Origin: Streptomyces maremycinicus
GTDB taxonomy: Bacteria > Actinomycetota > Actinomycetes > Streptomycetales > Streptomycetaceae
Length of the DNA stretch: 64,000 bases
Direction of reading: 5' to 3'
NCBI RefSeq assembly: GCF_001184025.1
Contig: NZ_BBYG01000008.1
Location: 248,001-312,000, forward strand
The notes below the pieces were generated by a model. The model was not told where the DNA came from and searched no databases. It worked only from the letters and a program-made list of their open reading frames with translations. Both the position numbers and the translations under genes were made by a program. Shown piece by piece: positions 39,457-49,956 of the stretch; the first letter of the stretch is position 1, and every line of letters begins with the position of its first letter.

Positions 39457-39875
39457 TGGCTACGCGTCACCCGAGCATCGCCTCCAAGGCGGCCAAGGTC
39501 GCCAAGGCCGCGCGCGTCGCCAAGGCGAAGCGCCACGCCACCGAAGGCAAGAACACCGTCGTCACCGCGCCCAGCAAGGCGTTCACGGACCTCCGTGACG
39601 TGCTGCTGAAGCCGGTCGTGTCGGAGAAGAGCTACGCGCTCCTCGACGAGAACAAGTACACGTTCATCGTCGCCCCGAACGCCAACAAGACCCAGATCAA
39701 GCAGGCCGTCCAGGCGGTCTTCTCGGTCAAGGTCACCGGCGTCAACACGATCAACCGCATCGGCAAGCGCAAGCGCACCAAGACCGGTTTCGGTCAGCGT
39801 GCCGGCACGAAGCGCGCGATCGTGACCCTTGCCGAGGGCGACCGTATCGACATCTTCGGCGGTCCGACCGCCTGA
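39456..39875 (+). CDS. rplW: 50S ribosomal protein L23
   Basis: 139 aa, longer than the usual ~100 because of a Lys/Ala-rich N-terminal extension of about 40 residues ([20 protein letters not shown]). The conserved core starts near [13 protein letters not shown]. Lines the exit tunnel and docks trigger factor and SRP. An internal ATG is not obvious, so the extension looks real. Confidence 0.96.
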   Translation: MATRHPSIASKAAKVAKAARVAKAKRHATEGKNTVVTAPSKAFTDLRDVLLKPVVSEKSYALLDENKYTFIVAPNANKTQIKQAVQAVFSVKVTGVNTINRIGKRKRTKTGFGQRAGTKRAIVTLAEGDRIDIFGGPTA

Positions 39876-39915
39876 GGGCGGTCCGGATCGTCCGATATCG
39901 GACGAGGACTGAATA

Positions 39916-40752
39916 ATGGGAATCCGCAAGTACAAGCCGACTACGCCGGGCCGTCGTGGCTCCAGCGTCGCCGACTTCGTCGAGGTCACGCGGTCCACGC
40001 CGGAGAAGTCGCTGGTCCGCCCGCTGCACAGCAAGGGCGGCCGTAACAACGCCGGTCGTGTGACCGTTCGCCACCAGGGTGGCGGACACAAGCGCGCCTA
40101 CCGAGTGATCGACTTCCGTCGTCACGACAAGGACGGCGTGCCGGCGAAGGTCGCGCACATCGAGTACGACCCCAACCGCACCGCGCGCATCGCGCTGCTG
40201 CACTACGCGGACGGCGAGAAGCGCTACATCCTCGCCCCCCGCAACCTGTCGCAGGGCGACCGCGTCGAGAACGGTCCCGGGGCCGACATCAAGCCGGGCA
40301 ACAACCTGGCGCTCCGCAACATCCCGGTCGGTACCACGATCCACGCGATCGAGATCCGTCCCGGTGGCGGCGCCAAGTTCGCCCGCTCCGCCGGTGCCTC
40401 GGTGCAGCTGCTCGCGAAGGAGGGCACGATGGCCCACCTTCGTATGCCGTCCGGTGAGATCCGTCTGGTCGACCAGCGCTGCCGCGCCACGGTCGGCGAG
40501 GTCGGCAACGCCGAGCAGAGCAACATCAACTGGGGCAAGGCCGGCCGTAAGCGCTGGCTGGGCGTCCGCCCGACCGTTCGCGGTGTGGCGATGAACCCGG
40601 TTGACCACCCCCACGGTGGTGGTGAGGGCAAGACCTCCGGTGGTCGCCACCCGGTCAGCCCCTGGGGTCAGAAGGAGGGTCGTACTCGTTCGCCGAAGAA
40701 GGCTTCGAACAAGTACATCGTCCGCCGCCGCAAGACGAACAAGAAGCGCTAG
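39916..40752 (+). CDS. rplB: 50S ribosomal protein L2
   Basis: 278 aa. Peptidyl-transferase-region protein with the conserved [17 protein letters not shown] segment, whose histidine is important for activity. The 40-bp gap before it carries the site GAGGACTGA. Confidence 0.98.
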   Translation: MGIRKYKPTTPGRRGSSVADFVEVTRSTPEKSLVRPLHSKGGRNNAGRVTVRHQGGGHKRAYRVIDFRRHDKDGVPAKVAHIEYDPNRTARIALLHYADGEKRYILAPRNLSQGDRVENGPGADIKPGNNLALRNIPVGTTIHAIEIRPGGGAKFARSAGASVQLLAKEGTMAHLRMPSGEIRLVDQRCRATVGEVGNAEQSNINWGKAGRKRWLGVRPTVRGVAMNPVDHPHGGGEGKTSGGRHPVSPWGQKEGRTRSPKKASNKYIVRRRKTNKKR

Positions 40753-40764
40753 GAGCGGGTTTAG

Positions 40765-41046
40765 ATGCCGCGCAGTCTCAAGAAGGGGCCCTTCGTCGAC
40801 GGACACCTCGTAAAGAAGGTGGACGCCCAGAACGAAGCCGGTTCCAAGAACGTCATCAAGACCTGGTCCCGTCGCTCGATGATCATCCCGGCCATGCTGG
40901 GTCACACGATCGCGGTGCACAACGGCAAGACCCACATTCCGGTGTTTGTCACCGAGTCGATGGTCGGCCACAAGCTCGGCGAGTTCTCGCCGACGCGCAC
41001 CTTCCGGGGTCACGTCAAGGACGACCGGAAGTCGAAGCGCCGCTAA
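40765..41046 (+). CDS. rpsS: 30S ribosomal protein S19
   Basis: 93 aa, standard length. [15 protein letters not shown] and [29 protein letters not shown] are typical; it contacts the A-site tRNA side of the head. Confidence 0.98.
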   Translation: MPRSLKKGPFVDGHLVKKVDAQNEAGSKNVIKTWSRRSMIIPAMLGHTIAVHNGKTHIPVFVTESMVGHKLGEFSPTRTFRGHVKDDRKSKRR

Positions 41047-41087
41047 CGCGGGGTGGAATGACCATGACAGACACTGGAAGGACAACC

Positions 41088-41435
41088 ATGGAAGCCAGGG
41101 CCCAGGCGCGGTACATCCGCGTCACGCCCATGAAGGCCCGCCGGGTGGTGGACCTTATCCGTGGCATGGACGCCACGGAGGCTCAGGCGGTCCTGCGTTT
41201 CGCCCCGCAGGCCGCGAGCGTGCCGGTCGGCAAGGTGCTTGACAGCGCCATTGCCAACGCCGCGCACAACTACGACCACACTGACGCCGACAGCCTCTTC
41301 ATCTCCGAGGCGTACGTCGACGAGGGTCCGACCCTGAAGCGGTTCCGTCCGCGTGCCCAGGGCCGTGCCTACCGGATCCGCAAGCGGACCAGCCACATCA
41401 CCGTGGTCGTCAGCAGTAAGGAAGGAACCCGGTAA
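41088..41435 (+). CDS. rplV: 50S ribosomal protein L22
   Basis: 115 aa from the ATG at 41088, chosen because GGAAGGA lies 6 nt upstream; an in-frame ATG at 41058 would add 10 residues. Exit-tunnel beta-hairpin [20 protein letters not shown] is present. Overlaps rpsC by one base. Confidence 0.95.
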   Translation: MEARAQARYIRVTPMKARRVVDLIRGMDATEAQAVLRFAPQAASVPVGKVLDSAIANAAHNYDHTDADSLFISEAYVDEGPTLKRFRPRAQGRAYRIRKRTSHITVVVSSKEGTR

Positions 41436-42262
41436 TGGGCCAGAAGGTTAACCCGCATGGGTTCCGGCTCGGCATCACCACGGACTTCAAGTCCCGCTGG
41501 TACGCCGACAAGTCTTACAAGGAGTACGTCGGCGAGGACGTCGCCATCCGTCGGATGATGACGTCCGGCATGGAGCGCGCCGGTATCTCGAAGGTGGAGA
41601 TCGAGCGCACCCGTGACCGGGTCCGCGTCGACATCCACACCGCGCGTCCGGGCATCGTCATCGGCCGCCGCGGCGCCGAGGCCGACCGTATTCGTGGCGA
41701 CCTGGAGAAGCTGACCAAGAAGCAGGTCCAGCTGAACATCCTCGAGGTCAAGAACCCCGAGGTCGACGCTCAGCTGGTGGCCCAGGCCGTCGCCGAGCAG
41801 CTCTCCTCCCGCGTCTCCTTCCGTCGCGCCATGCGTAAGAGCATGCAGTCGGCGATGAAGGCGGGCGCCAAGGGCATCAAGATCCAGTGCGGTGGCCGCC
41901 TCGGTGGCGCCGAGATGTCCCGCTCGGAGTTCTACCGCGAGGGCCGTGTGCCCCTGCACACGCTCCGCGCGAACGTGGACTACGGCTTCTTCGAGGCCAA
42001 GACGACCTTCGGCCGCATCGGCGTGAAGGTCTGGATCTACAAGGGCGACGTCAAGAACATCGCCGAGGTCCGCGCCGAGAACGCTGCTGCCCGCGCCGGC
42101 AACCGCCCGGCCCGTGGCGGCGCTGACCGCCCGGCCCGTGGTGGCCGCGGTGGCGAGCGTGGCGGTCGCGGTCGCAAGCCGCAGCAGGCTCCCGCTGCCG
42201 AGGCCCCCAAGGCCGACGCTCCGGCTGCCGCTCCGGCTGAGAGCACCGGAACGGAGGCCTGA
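41435..42262 (+). CDS. rpsC: 30S ribosomal protein S3
   Basis: 275 aa. KH domain ([21 protein letters not shown]) and C-terminal S3 domain, then a 60-residue Arg-Gly and Ala/Pro-rich tail ([20 protein letters not shown]), an actinobacterial extension. Part of the mRNA entry channel. Confidence 0.98.
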   Translation: MGQKVNPHGFRLGITTDFKSRWYADKSYKEYVGEDVAIRRMMTSGMERAGISKVEIERTRDRVRVDIHTARPGIVIGRRGAEADRIRGDLEKLTKKQVQLNILEVKNPEVDAQLVAQAVAEQLSSRVSFRRAMRKSMQSAMKAGAKGIKIQCGGRLGGAEMSRSEFYREGRVPLHTLRANVDYGFFEAKTTFGRIGVKVWIYKGDVKNIAEVRAENAAARAGNRPARGGADRPARGGRGGERGGRGRKPQQAPAAEAPKADAPAAAPAESTGTEA

Positions 42263-42267
42263 CCGAC

Positions 42268-42687
42268 ATGCTGATCCCCCGTAGGGTCAAGCACCGCAAG
42301 CAGCACCACCCGAAGCGCCGTGGTCAGGCCAAGGGCGGTACGACGGTCTCGTTCGGCGAGTACGGCATTCAGGCCCTCACGCCGGCGTACGTGACCAACC
42401 GCCAGATCGAGGCGGCCCGTATCGCGATGACCCGCCACATCAAGCGTGGCGGCAAGGTCTGGATCAACATCTACCCGGACCGCCCGCTCACGAAGAAGCC
42501 TGCCGAGACCCGCATGGGTTCCGGTAAGGGTTCTCCGGAGTGGTGGATCGCGAACGTGCACCCGGGACGGGTCATGTTCGAGCTGTCCTACCCCAACGAG
42601 AAGATCGCCCGTGAGGCCCTCACTCGCGCAGCCCACAAGCTGCCGATGAAGTGCCGGATCGTCAAGCGCGAGGCAGGTGAAGCGTGA
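42268..42687 (+). CDS. rplP: 50S ribosomal protein L16
   Basis: 139 aa, standard. [20 protein letters not shown] start and [20 protein letters not shown] loop, which reaches the A-site. Its stop overlaps the rpmC start. Confidence 0.98.
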   Translation: MLIPRRVKHRKQHHPKRRGQAKGGTTVSFGEYGIQALTPAYVTNRQIEAARIAMTRHIKRGGKVWINIYPDRPLTKKPAETRMGSGKGSPEWWIANVHPGRVMFELSYPNEKIAREALTRAAHKLPMKCRIVKREAGEA

Positions 42688-42911
42688 TGTCGGCCGGTAC
42701 CAAGGCGTCCGAGCTGCGCGAACTGGGTGACGAGGAGCTTCTCAACAAGCTCCGCGAAGCCAAGGAAGAGCTGTTCAACCTCCGCTTCCAGGCGGCGACG
42801 GGTCAGCTCGAGAACCACGGTCGGCTGAAGGCCGTCCGCAAGGACATCGCGCGGATCTACACCCTGATGCGTGAGCGCGAGCTGGGCATCGAGACGGTGG
42901 AGAGCGCCTGA
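42687..42911 (+). CDS. rpmC: 50S ribosomal protein L29
   Basis: 74 aa from the ATG at 42687; a GTG directly before it (42684) is an alternative. Two-helix hairpin ([27 protein letters not shown]). One base overlap with rpsQ. Confidence 0.96.
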   Translation: MSAGTKASELRELGDEELLNKLREAKEELFNLRFQAATGQLENHGRLKAVRKDIARIYTLMRERELGIETVESA

Positions 42912-43198
42912 TGAGCGAGAGCAACGTGACCGAGAACACCACTGAGGCGCGCGGATTCCGCAAGACCCGTGAGGGTCTCGTCGTCAGCGACAAGATGGAC
43001 AAGACCGTCGTCGTCGCCGTCGAGGACCGTGTGAAGCACGCGCTGTACGGCAAGGTCATCCGCCGTACGAACAAGCTCAAGGCTCACGACGAGCAGAACG
43101 CCGCGGGCGTCGGCGACCGTGTCCTCCTCGCGGAGACCCGGCCGCTGTCCGCCACGAAGCGCTGGCGCGTCGTCGAGATCCTCGAGAAGGCCAAGTAA
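42911..43198 (+). CDS. rpsQ: 30S ribosomal protein S17
   Basis: 95 aa. OB-fold rRNA-binding protein with a short acidic N-terminal extension before [21 protein letters not shown]. Last gene of the S10 operon; a hairpin-rich gap of 104 bp follows. Confidence 0.97.
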   Translation: MSESNVTENTTEARGFRKTREGLVVSDKMDKTVVVAVEDRVKHALYGKVIRRTNKLKAHDEQNAAGVGDRVLLAETRPLSATKRWRVVEILEKAK

Positions 43199-43236
43199 TT
43201 CCTGCGGCAATCCCCGCAGGTCAGTTCCGCCAGGCT

Positions 43237-43274
43237 CGGCAGGGGCGCACCTCGTGACGAGGCCGCCCCTGCCG
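43237..43274 (+). promoter_or_regulatory. hairpin between S10 and spc operons
   Basis: An 11-bp perfect stem (CGGCAGGGGCG / CGCCCCTGCCG) with a 16-nt loop, no T tract. Likely a partial terminator or processing site at the junction. Confidence 0.5.
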
Positions 43275-43302
43275 GGAACCGGCAGACACACAGGAGATAG
43301 AC

Positions 43303-43671
43303 GTGATCCAGCAGGAGTCGCGACTGCGCGTCGCCGACAACACTGGTGCGAAGGAAATCCTTTGCATCCGTGTGCTCGGTGGCTCCGGTCGCCGCTACGC
43401 GGGCATCGGTGACGTCATCGTCGCCACCGTCAAGGACGCGATCCCCGGCGGCAACGTGAAGAAGGGTGACGTCATCAAGGCGGTCATCGTTCGCACCGTC
43501 AAGGAGCGCCGCCGTCCGGACGGCTCGTACATCCGCTTCGACGAGAACGCCGCTGTCATTCTGAAGAACGACGGCGACCCTCGTGGCACCCGTATCTTCG
43601 GCCCGGTCGGCCGGGAGCTGCGCGAGAAGAAGTTCATGAAGATCATCTCGCTGGCTCCGGAGGTGCTGTAA
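43303..43671 (+). CDS. rplN: 50S ribosomal protein L14
   Basis: 122 aa, standard, GTG start after CAGGAGATAG. First gene of the spc operon. Forms part of the intersubunit bridge region. Confidence 0.98.
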   Translation: MIQQESRLRVADNTGAKEILCIRVLGGSGRRYAGIGDVIVATVKDAIPGGNVKKGDVIKAVIVRTVKERRRPDGSYIRFDENAAVILKNDGDPRGTRIFGPVGRELREKKFMKIISLAPEVL

Positions 43672-43673
43672 GC

Positions 43674-43997
43674 ATGAAGATCAAGAAGGGCGACCTGGTC
43701 CAGGTCATCACGGGCAAGGACAAGGGCAAGCAGGGCAAGGTCATCGCGGCCTTCCCCCGCGAGGACCGTGTCCTGGTCGAGGGTGTCAACCGGGTCAAGA
43801 AGCACACGAAGGCCGGTCCGACCGCCAAGGGCTCGCAGGCCGGCGGCATCGTGACCACCGAGGCCCCGATCCACGTGTCCAACGTTCAGCTGGTCGTGGA
43901 GAAGGACGGCAACAAGGTCGTCACGCGCGTCGGTTACCGCTTCGACGACGAGGGCAACAAGATCCGCGTTGCCAAGCGGACGGGTGAGGACATCTGA
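43674..43997 (+). CDS. rplX: 50S ribosomal protein L24
   Basis: 107 aa. KOW motif [20 protein letters not shown] at the N-terminus. Assembly initiator near the exit tunnel. One-base overlap with rplE. Confidence 0.98.
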   Translation: MKIKKGDLVQVITGKDKGKQGKVIAAFPREDRVLVEGVNRVKKHTKAGPTAKGSQAGGIVTTEAPIHVSNVQLVVEKDGNKVVTRVGYRFDDEGNKIRVAKRTGEDI

Positions 43998-44554
43998 TGG
44001 CTACCACCACGACTCCGCGTCTCAAGACGAAGTACCGCGAGGAGATCGCGGGCAAGCTGCGTGAGGAGTTCTCCTACGAGAACGTCATGCAGATTCCCGG
44101 CCTCGTCAAGATCGTGGTCAACATGGGTGTGGGCGACGCCGCCCGCGACTCCAAGCTGATCGAGGGCGCCATCCGCGACCTCACCACGATCACCGGTCAG
44201 AAGCCGGCCGTCACCAAGGCCCGCAAGTCCATCGCGCAGTTCAAGCTGCGTGAGGGTCAGCCGATCGGTGCACACGTCACGCTTCGTGGCGACCGCATGT
44301 GGGAGTTCCTGGACCGCACCCTGTCGCTCGCGCTCCCGCGCATCCGCGACTTCCGTGGTCTGTCCCCCAAGCAGTTCGACGGCCGTGGCAACTACACCTT
44401 CGGTCTCACGGAGCAGGTCATGTTCCACGAGATCGACCAGGACAAGATCGACCGTGTCCGGGGTATGGACATCACCGTGGTCACCACGGCGACCAACGAC
44501 GCTGAGGGCCGTGCGCTCCTTCGTCACCTCGGCTTCCCCTTCAAGGAGGCGTGA
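43997..44554 (+). CDS. rplE: 50S ribosomal protein L5
   Basis: 185 aa. Binds 5S rRNA and P-site tRNA. Conserved blocks [18 protein letters not shown] and [24 protein letters not shown]. Confidence 0.98.
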   Translation: MATTTTPRLKTKYREEIAGKLREEFSYENVMQIPGLVKIVVNMGVGDAARDSKLIEGAIRDLTTITGQKPAVTKARKSIAQFKLREGQPIGAHVTLRGDRMWEFLDRTLSLALPRIRDFRGLSPKQFDGRGNYTFGLTEQVMFHEIDQDKIDRVRGMDITVVTTATNDAEGRALLRHLGFPFKEA

Positions 44555-44559
44555 GCGAG

Positions 44560-44745
44560 ATGGCGAAGAAGGCTCTGATCGCAAAGGCTGCTCGTAAGCC
44601 CAAGTTCGCTGTGCGCGCGTACAACCGCTGCCAGCGTTGCGGCCGTCCCCACTCCGTGTACCGCAAGTTCGGCCTCTGCCGTGTGTGCCTTCGTGAGATG
44701 GCTCACCGCGGCGAGCTGCCGGGCGTGACCAAGAGCTCCTGGTAA
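44560..44745 (+). CDS. rpsN: 30S ribosomal protein S14 (zinc type)
   Basis: 61 aa, the short form with four cysteines (CQRC and CRVC), hence zinc-binding C+ S14. Start at the ATG at 44560 after GAGCGAG. Streptomyces usually keep a zinc-free paralogue elsewhere, not in this window. Confidence 0.97.
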   Translation: MAKKALIAKAARKPKFAVRAYNRCQRCGRPHSVYRKFGLCRVCLREMAHRGELPGVTKSSW

Positions 44746-44790
44746 ACCCCCTTTTTAGGGGTTCCAGAGGCTCTCGGTAAGCAATGGGCG

Positions 44791-44843
44791 TGTCAGGCGC
44801 CCACCTCTTCATGGCTTAGGCTTGGAGGGTTGGGCGCCTGACA
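44791..44843 (+). promoter_or_regulatory. long stem-loop in the rpsN-rpsH gap
   Basis: A 13-bp perfect stem (TGTCAGGCGCCCA / TGGGCGCCTGACA) closes a 27-nt loop. A smaller hairpin (AACCCC/GGGGTT) lies at 44745-44763. The 214-bp gap is unusual inside an otherwise tight operon and could hold an S8-type autoregulatory site. Confidence 0.45.
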
Positions 44844-44959
44844 GTCGCCCGTACGACTTACTACGCCGTAGGTCCACCGCGCCGCACCCGTCCCGTCCCG
44901 GATCGGGGAGAGGGATGGCGCACCAGGAAACCCCGGCGAGAGAGGCCACAGGCCAATTC

Positions 44960-45358
44960 ATGACCATGACTGATCCGATCGCAGACATGCTGACGCGTCT
45001 GCGGAACGCGAACTCGGCGTACCACGATTCCGTGACGATGCCGGCGTCCAAGATCAAGTCGCACATCGCGGAGATCCTCCAGCAGGAGGGCTTCATCACG
45101 GGCTGGAAGGTCGAGGACGCCGAGGTCGGCAAGAACCTCACCCTCGAGCTCAAGTTCGGCCCGAACCGTGAGCGCTCCATCGCGGGCATCAAGCGGATCT
45201 CCAAGCCCGGTCTCCGGGTTTACGCGAAGTCCACCTCCCTGCCCAAGGTGCTCGGTGGCCTCGGCGTGGCGATCATCTCCACGTCGCACGGTCTCCTCAC
45301 CGACAAGCAGGCCGGCAAGAAGGGCGTAGGCGGAGAAGTTCTCGCCTACGTCTGGTAG
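44960..45358 (+). CDS. rpsH: 30S ribosomal protein S8
   Basis: 132 aa from the first ATG of ATGACCATGACTGATC; the second ATG would give 130. Central-domain rRNA binder; [13 protein letters not shown] and [12 protein letters not shown] are typical. In E. coli it represses the spc operon. Confidence 0.97.
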   Translation: MTMTDPIADMLTRLRNANSAYHDSVTMPASKIKSHIAEILQQEGFITGWKVEDAEVGKNLTLELKFGPNRERSIAGIKRISKPGLRVYAKSTSLPKVLGGLGVAIISTSHGLLTDKQAGKKGVGGEVLAYVW

Positions 45359-45382
45359 CGGAAGGGAACGGAGGAAACAGCT

Positions 45383-45922
45383 ATGTCGCGCATTGGCAAG
45401 CTCCCTATCACGGTTCCCGCCGGCGTGGACGTCACCATCGACGGCCAGACGGTTTCGGTCAAGGGCCCCAAGGGCTCGCTGACCCACACCGTCGTAGCGC
45501 CGATCGAGATCGCCAAGGGTGAGGACGGCGTTCTGAACGTCACCCGCCCCAACGACGAGCGTCAGAGCAAGGCCCTGCACGGCCTGTCCCGCACGCTGGT
45601 GGCGAACATGATCACCGGCGTGACCCAGGGTTACGTGAAGAAGCTCGAGATCAGTGGTGTCGGTTACCGCGTGACCGCGAAGGGCTCGAACCTCGAGTTC
45701 GCGCTCGGTTACAGCCACCCGATCACCGTCGAGGCCCCCGAGGGAATCTCCTTCAAGGTCGAGAACCCCACCCGGTTCTCGGTCGAGGGCATCGACAAGC
45801 AGAAGGTCGGCGAGGTTGCGGCCAACATCCGCAAGCTGCGCAAGCCCGACCCGTACAAGGCCAAGGGCGTCAAGTACGAGGGCGAAGTCATCCGCCGCAA
45901 GGTCGGAAAGGCGGGTAAGTAA
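45383..45922 (+). CDS. rplF: 50S ribosomal protein L6
   Basis: 179 aa, standard. [17 protein letters not shown] start and the double L6 fold near the GTPase-associated centre. RBS GGAGGAAACAGCT. Confidence 0.98.
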   Translation: MSRIGKLPITVPAGVDVTIDGQTVSVKGPKGSLTHTVVAPIEIAKGEDGVLNVTRPNDERQSKALHGLSRTLVANMITGVTQGYVKKLEISGVGYRVTAKGSNLEFALGYSHPITVEAPEGISFKVENPTRFSVEGIDKQKVGEVAANIRKLRKPDPYKAKGVKYEGEVIRRKVGKAGK

Positions 45923-45925
45923 GCC

Positions 45926-46309
45926 ATGGCATACGGACAGAAGATCCTCAAGGGCGACGCTTACAAGCGTGCCGCGATCAAGCGTCGCCACATCCGGATC
46001 CGTAAGCACATCTCGGGTACGGCTGAGCGTCCGCGTCTCGTCGTGACGCGCTCGAACCGCCACATCGTGGCCCAGGTCATCGACGACATCAAGGGTCACA
46101 CCCTGGCGTCGGCGTCGACCCTGGACACGACGATCCGCGGCGGCGAGGGCGACAAGTCCGCGCAGGCCAAGTCGGTCGGCGCCCTGGTCGCCGAGCGCGC
46201 CAAGGCCGCCGGTGTCGAGGCTGTCGTATTCGACCGTGGCGGCAACCAGTACGCGGGGCGCATCGCCGCCCTGGCGGACGCCGCCCGCGAAGCCGGACTC
46301 AAGTTCTGA
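45926..46309 (+). CDS. rplR: 50S ribosomal protein L18
   Basis: 127 aa. Binds 5S r[21 protein letters not shown] and the C-terminal [26 protein letters not shown] are typical. A TTCG-loop hairpin (AGCGAC/GTCGCT, 46325-46340) follows. Confidence 0.98.
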   Translation: MAYGQKILKGDAYKRAAIKRRHIRIRKHISGTAERPRLVVTRSNRHIVAQVIDDIKGHTLASASTLDTTIRGGEGDKSAQAKSVGALVAERAKAAGVEAVVFDRGGNQYAGRIAALADAAREAGLKF

Positions 46310-46373
46310 GTCGCCCGTCGCGCTAGCGACTTCGGTCGCTGCGTAGCTAGCGGAAAAAGAGAGAGGTAATCCA

Positions 46374-46979
46374 ATGGCTGGACCCCAGCGCCGCGGAAGC
46401 GGTGCCGGTGGCGGCGAGCGGCGGGACCGGAAGGGCCGTGACGGCGGCGCTGCTGCCGCCGAGAAGACCGCGTACGTTGAGCGCGTCGTCGCGATCAACC
46501 GTGTCGCCAAGGTTGTGAAGGGTGGTCGTCGCTTCAGCTTCACCGCGCTGGTCGTGGTGGGCGATGGTGACGGCACCGTCGGTGTCGGTTACGGCAAGGC
46601 CAAGGAGGTGCCGGCCGCCATCGCCAAGGGTGTTGAAGAGGCCAAGAAGCACTTCTTCAAGGTCCCCCGTATCCAGGGCACCATCCCGCACCCGATCACG
46701 GGCGAGAAGGCCGCGGGCGTCGTCCTGCTCAAGCCTGCTTCCCCCGGTACCGGCGTCATCGCCGGTGGCCCGGTGCGTGCGGTGCTCGAGTGCGCCGGCG
46801 TTCACGACATCCTGTCGAAGTCGCTCGGTTCGTCGAACGCGATCAACATCGTGCACGCGACCGTGGAGGCCCTGAAGGGTCTTCAGCGTCCCGAGGAGAT
46901 CGCGGCCCGCCGCGGTCTGCCCCTCGAGGACGTCGCTCCCGCGGCTCTGCTTCGTGCGCGTGCCGGGGCTGGTGCGTAA
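46374..46979 (+). CDS. rpsE: 30S ribosomal protein S5
   Basis: 201 aa with a Gly/Arg-rich N-terminal extension ([20 protein letters not shown]). The spectinomycin loop region ([19 protein letters not shown]) is normal. Overlaps rpmD by one base. Confidence 0.97.
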   Translation: MAGPQRRGSGAGGGERRDRKGRDGGAAAAEKTAYVERVVAINRVAKVVKGGRRFSFTALVVVGDGDGTVGVGYGKAKEVPAAIAKGVEEAKKHFFKVPRIQGTIPHPITGEKAAGVVLLKPASPGTGVIAGGPVRAVLECAGVHDILSKSLGSSNAINIVHATVEALKGLQRPEEIAARRGLPLEDVAPAALLRARAGAGA

Positions 46980-47161
46980 TGGCCCGCCTCAAGATCACGC
47001 AGACGAAGTCGTACATCGGCAGCAAGCAGAACCACCGCGACACGCTGCGTTCGCTCGGGCTCAAGCGCCTGAACGACGTGGTCGTCAAGGAGGACCGCCC
47101 CGAGTTCCGCGGAATGGTGCACACCGTCCGCCACCTCGTGACGGTTGAGGAGGTCGACTGA
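46979..47161 (+). CDS. rpmD: 50S ribosomal protein L30
   Basis: 60 aa, standard ([21 protein letters not shown]). The start ATG overlaps the rpsE stop (TAATG). rplO follows after 2 bp. Confidence 0.96.
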   Translation: MARLKITQTKSYIGSKQNHRDTLRSLGLKRLNDVVVKEDRPEFRGMVHTVRHLVTVEEVD

Positions 47162-47163
47162 TC

Positions 47164-47619
47164 ATGGCGGAAAGCAACCCGCTCAAGATCCACAACCTCC
47201 GTCCCGCCCCGGGCGCCAAGACCGCCAAGACCCGTGTGGGTCGTGGTGAGGCGTCGAAGGGTAAGACGGCCGGTCGTGGTACCAAGGGCACGAAGGCCCG
47301 TTACCAGGTTCCGGAGCGCTTCGAGGGTGGGCAGATGCCCCTCCACATGCGCCTCCCGAAGCTCAAGGGCTTCAAGAACCCGTTCAAGGTCGAGTTCCAG
47401 GTCGTGAACCTCGACAAGCTGGCGGCGCTGTACCCCGAGGGTGGCGAGGTCACCGTCGAGGGCCTCATCGCCAAGGGTGCCGTTCGCAAGAACAGCCTCG
47501 TCAAGGTCCTCGGCCAGGGCGAGATCTCCGTGGCGCTCCAGGTGACGGTCGACGCCGTCTCCGGCTCCGCCAAGGAGAAGATCACCGCCGCCGGCGGTAC
47601 CGTCACCGAGCTCGTCTGA
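47164..47619 (+). CDS. rplO: 50S ribosomal protein L15
   Basis: 151 aa, standard. Gly/Lys-rich N-terminal tail threads into 23S rRNA. Last ribosomal gene before a 257-bp gap with a long hairpin. Confidence 0.98.
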   Translation: MAESNPLKIHNLRPAPGAKTAKTRVGRGEASKGKTAGRGTKGTKARYQVPERFEGGQMPLHMRLPKLKGFKNPFKVEFQVVNLDKLAALYPEGGEVTVEGLIAKGAVRKNSLVKVLGQGEISVALQVTVDAVSGSAKEKITAAGGTVTELV

Positions 47620-47654
47620 ACACCACAGGCGTCTCGATGACTTGAGCGATCCCG

Positions 47655-47688
47655 ACCGGGGATACCCCACATATGGGGTATCCCCGGT
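47655..47688 (+). promoter_or_regulatory. 15-bp stem hairpin in the rplO-secY gap
   Basis: ACCGGGGATACCCCA and TGGGGTATCCCCGGT form a perfect 15-bp stem with the loop CATA. No T tract. It may terminate the spc transcript in part or process it, so that secY is expressed separately. Confidence 0.55.
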
Positions 47689-47876
47689 TGGTCGTTCCTA
47701 GGGCGGTACTCTCGCCGGTAAGGTGACCTGCACTGCCCACTTTCACAAGATGCTTCCCATGGGGCACCTTGAGCGGCAGTCGACCGTTACACATGTCGTT
47801 GTCGTTGTCGTTGTTCTTATTGGACCCTCAAGACCGTCACCCTTGACGCAGATGCGTGGGGGTCGCAGGAGGCACC

Positions 47877-49190
47877 GTGCTCACCGCGTTCGCCCGGGCG
47901 TTCAGGACGCCCGACCTGCGCAAGAAGCTGCTCTTCACGCTCGCCATCATCGTGATCTACCGGCTCGGAACGCATATCCCGATCCCCGGTGTCGACTACA
48001 CGTCCGTTCAGCGGTGTGTGGACGAGGCGTCCGGCAACCAGGGCCTCTTCGGTCTGGTGAACATGTTCAGCGGCGGCGCGCTGCTCCAGATCACCATCTT
48101 CGCGCTGGGCATCATGCCGTACATCACCGCGAGCATCATCCTTCAGCTGCTGACCGTGGTGATCCCGCGTCTGGAAGCCCTCAAGAAGGAGGGTCAGGCC
48201 GGCACCGCGAAGATCACGCAGTACACCCGCTACCTCACCGTGGCGCTCGCCATCCTCCAGGGCACCGGCCTGGTGGCCACCGCCCGCAGCGGCGCCCTGT
48301 TCTCCGGTTGCACGGTCGCCTCGAGCATCGTCCCGGACCAGGCGATCTTCACCACGATCACCATGGTGATCTGCATGACCGCCGGTACGGCCATGGTCAT
48401 GTGGCTCGGTGAGCTCATCACCGACCGCGGTATCGGCAACGGCATGTCGATCCTGATGTTCATCTCGATCGCCGCGACGTTCCCCTCGGCCCTGTGGGCC
48501 ATCAAGAAGCAGGGCACGCTCGCGGGCGGCTGGATCGAGTTCGGCACCGTCATCCTGGTCGGCCTGGTCATGGTCGGTCTGGTGGTCTTCGTCGAGCAGG
48601 CCCAGCGCCGGATCCCCGTGCAGTACGCGAAGCGCATGATCGGCCGCCGGTCCTACGGCGGTACCTCGACGTACATCCCGCTGAAGGTGAACCAGGCCGG
48701 TGTGATCCCGGTCATCTTCGCCTCGTCGCTGCTCTACATCCCGGCTCTCGTCGCCCAGTTCTCCAGCGGGACCTCCGGCTGGAAGACCTGGATCGAGACC
48801 AACCTGACCAAGGGTGACCACCCGATCTACATCAGCATGTACTTCCTGCTGATCGTTTTCTTCGCGTTCTTCTACGTGGCTATCTCCTTCAACCCCGAGG
48901 AAGTAGCCGACAACATGAAGAAGTATGGTGGCTTCATCCCGGGCATCCGGGCTGGCCGACCGACCGCTGAGTACCTCTCCTACGTACTCAACCGGATCAC
49001 CTGGCCGGGTTCGCTGTATCTGGGTCTGATCGCTCTTGTACCGACGATGGCGTTGGTTGGCTTCGGGGCAAGCCAGAACTTCCCGTTCGGTGGTACCAGC
49101 ATCCTGATCATCGTGGGTGTCGGTCTCGAGACGGTGAAGCAAATCGAGAGCCAGCTCCAGCAGCGCAATTACGAAGGGTTCCTCCGCTGA
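47877..49190 (+). CDS. secY: protein translocase subunit SecY
   Basis: 437 aa from the GTG with CAGGAGG 5 nt upstream. Ten membrane helices; plug and pore helices ([29 protein letters not shown]) and the cytosolic loop [17 protein letters not shown] segment are present. Forms the Sec channel. Its stop overlaps the adk start. Confidence 0.97.
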   Translation: MLTAFARAFRTPDLRKKLLFTLAIIVIYRLGTHIPIPGVDYTSVQRCVDEASGNQGLFGLVNMFSGGALLQITIFALGIMPYITASIILQLLTVVIPRLEALKKEGQAGTAKITQYTRYLTVALAILQGTGLVATARSGALFSGCTVASSIVPDQAIFTTITMVICMTAGTAMVMWLGELITDRGIGNGMSILMFISIAATFPSALWAIKKQGTLAGGWIEFGTVILVGLVMVGLVVFVEQAQRRIPVQYAKRMIGRRSYGGTSTYIPLKVNQAGVIPVIFASSLLYIPALVAQFSSGTSGWKTWIETNLTKGDHPIYISMYFLLIVFFAFFYVAISFNPEEVADNMKKYGGFIPGIRAGRPTAEYLSYVLNRITWPGSLYLGLIALVPTMALVGFGASQNFPFGGTSILIIVGVGLETVKQIESQLQQRNYEGFLR

Positions 49191-49852
49191 TGCGTATCGT
49201 CCTCGTCGGGCCGCCGGGCGCCGGAAAGGGAACGCAGGCCACACGTCTGGCCGAGAAGCTCCGCGTTCCGCACATCTCCACGGGCGACCTGTTCCGCGCC
49301 AACATCAGCAAGCAGACGGAACTCGGGAAACTCGCCAAGTCCTACATGGACGCCGGCAACCTCGTCCCCGACGAGGTCACCATCGCCATGGCCAAGGACC
49401 GCATGGAGCAGCCGGACGCCGAGCGAGGCTTCCTGCTGGACGGTTTCCCGCGCAACGTCTCGCAGGCCGAGGCGCTGGACGAGCTCCTCACCAACGAGGG
49501 CATCAAGCTGGACGCGGTACTGGACCTGGAGGCCCCGGAGGAGGAGGTCGTCAAGCGGATCGCCGGCCGGCGCATCTGCCGCAACGACTCCTCGCACGTC
49601 TTCCACGTGACGTACAAGAAGCCCGCCAAGGAAGGCGTCTGTGACGTCTGCGGCGGCGAGCTGTACCAGCGGGACGACGACTCAGAGGAAACGGTCCGCA
49701 CGCGGCTCGAGGTCTACCACACGCAGACCGAGCCGATCATCGACTACTACAAGGCTCAGGGCCTGGTCGTGACCATCGAGGCCATGGGCCCGGTGGAAGA
49801 GGTCACCACCCGTGCGCTGGCCGCACTGAAGCGCGAGGGCGACGACCAGTAG
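49190..49852 (+). CDS. adk: adenylate kinase
   Basis: 220 aa, long-lid form. P-loop [10 protein letters not shown] near residue 7; lid region with [14 protein letters not shown] and [14 protein letters not shown]. The first Cys pair of a classical zinc lid is only partly kept. Converts AMP and ATP to ADP. Translation is probably coupled to secY (TGATG). Confidence 0.97.
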   Translation: MRIVLVGPPGAGKGTQATRLAEKLRVPHISTGDLFRANISKQTELGKLAKSYMDAGNLVPDEVTIAMAKDRMEQPDAERGFLLDGFPRNVSQAEALDELLTNEGIKLDAVLDLEAPEEEVVKRIAGRRICRNDSSHVFHVTYKKPAKEGVCDVCGGELYQRDDDSEETVRTRLEVYHTQTEPIIDYYKAQGLVVTIEAMGPVEEVTTRALAALKREGDDQ

Positions 49853-49862
49853 TCGTCGCTCG

Positions 49863-49904
49863 CAGTACGGCCGTGGAGTCCCGTCGGACACCACGGCCGT
49901 ACTG
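49863..49904 (+). terminator. terminator after adk
   Basis: A 14-bp perfect stem (CAGTACGGCCGTGG / CCACGGCCGTACTG) followed by TTGTGT. Confidence 0.75.
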
Positions 49905-49956
49905 TTGTGTACATACGTAACCGACCCACCTCAGTGACGGAGAGCGCAGGCCCCCC

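Noticed and set aside
41058..41087. Longer start for rplV
   Set aside because: The downstream ATG has a much better ribosome site.
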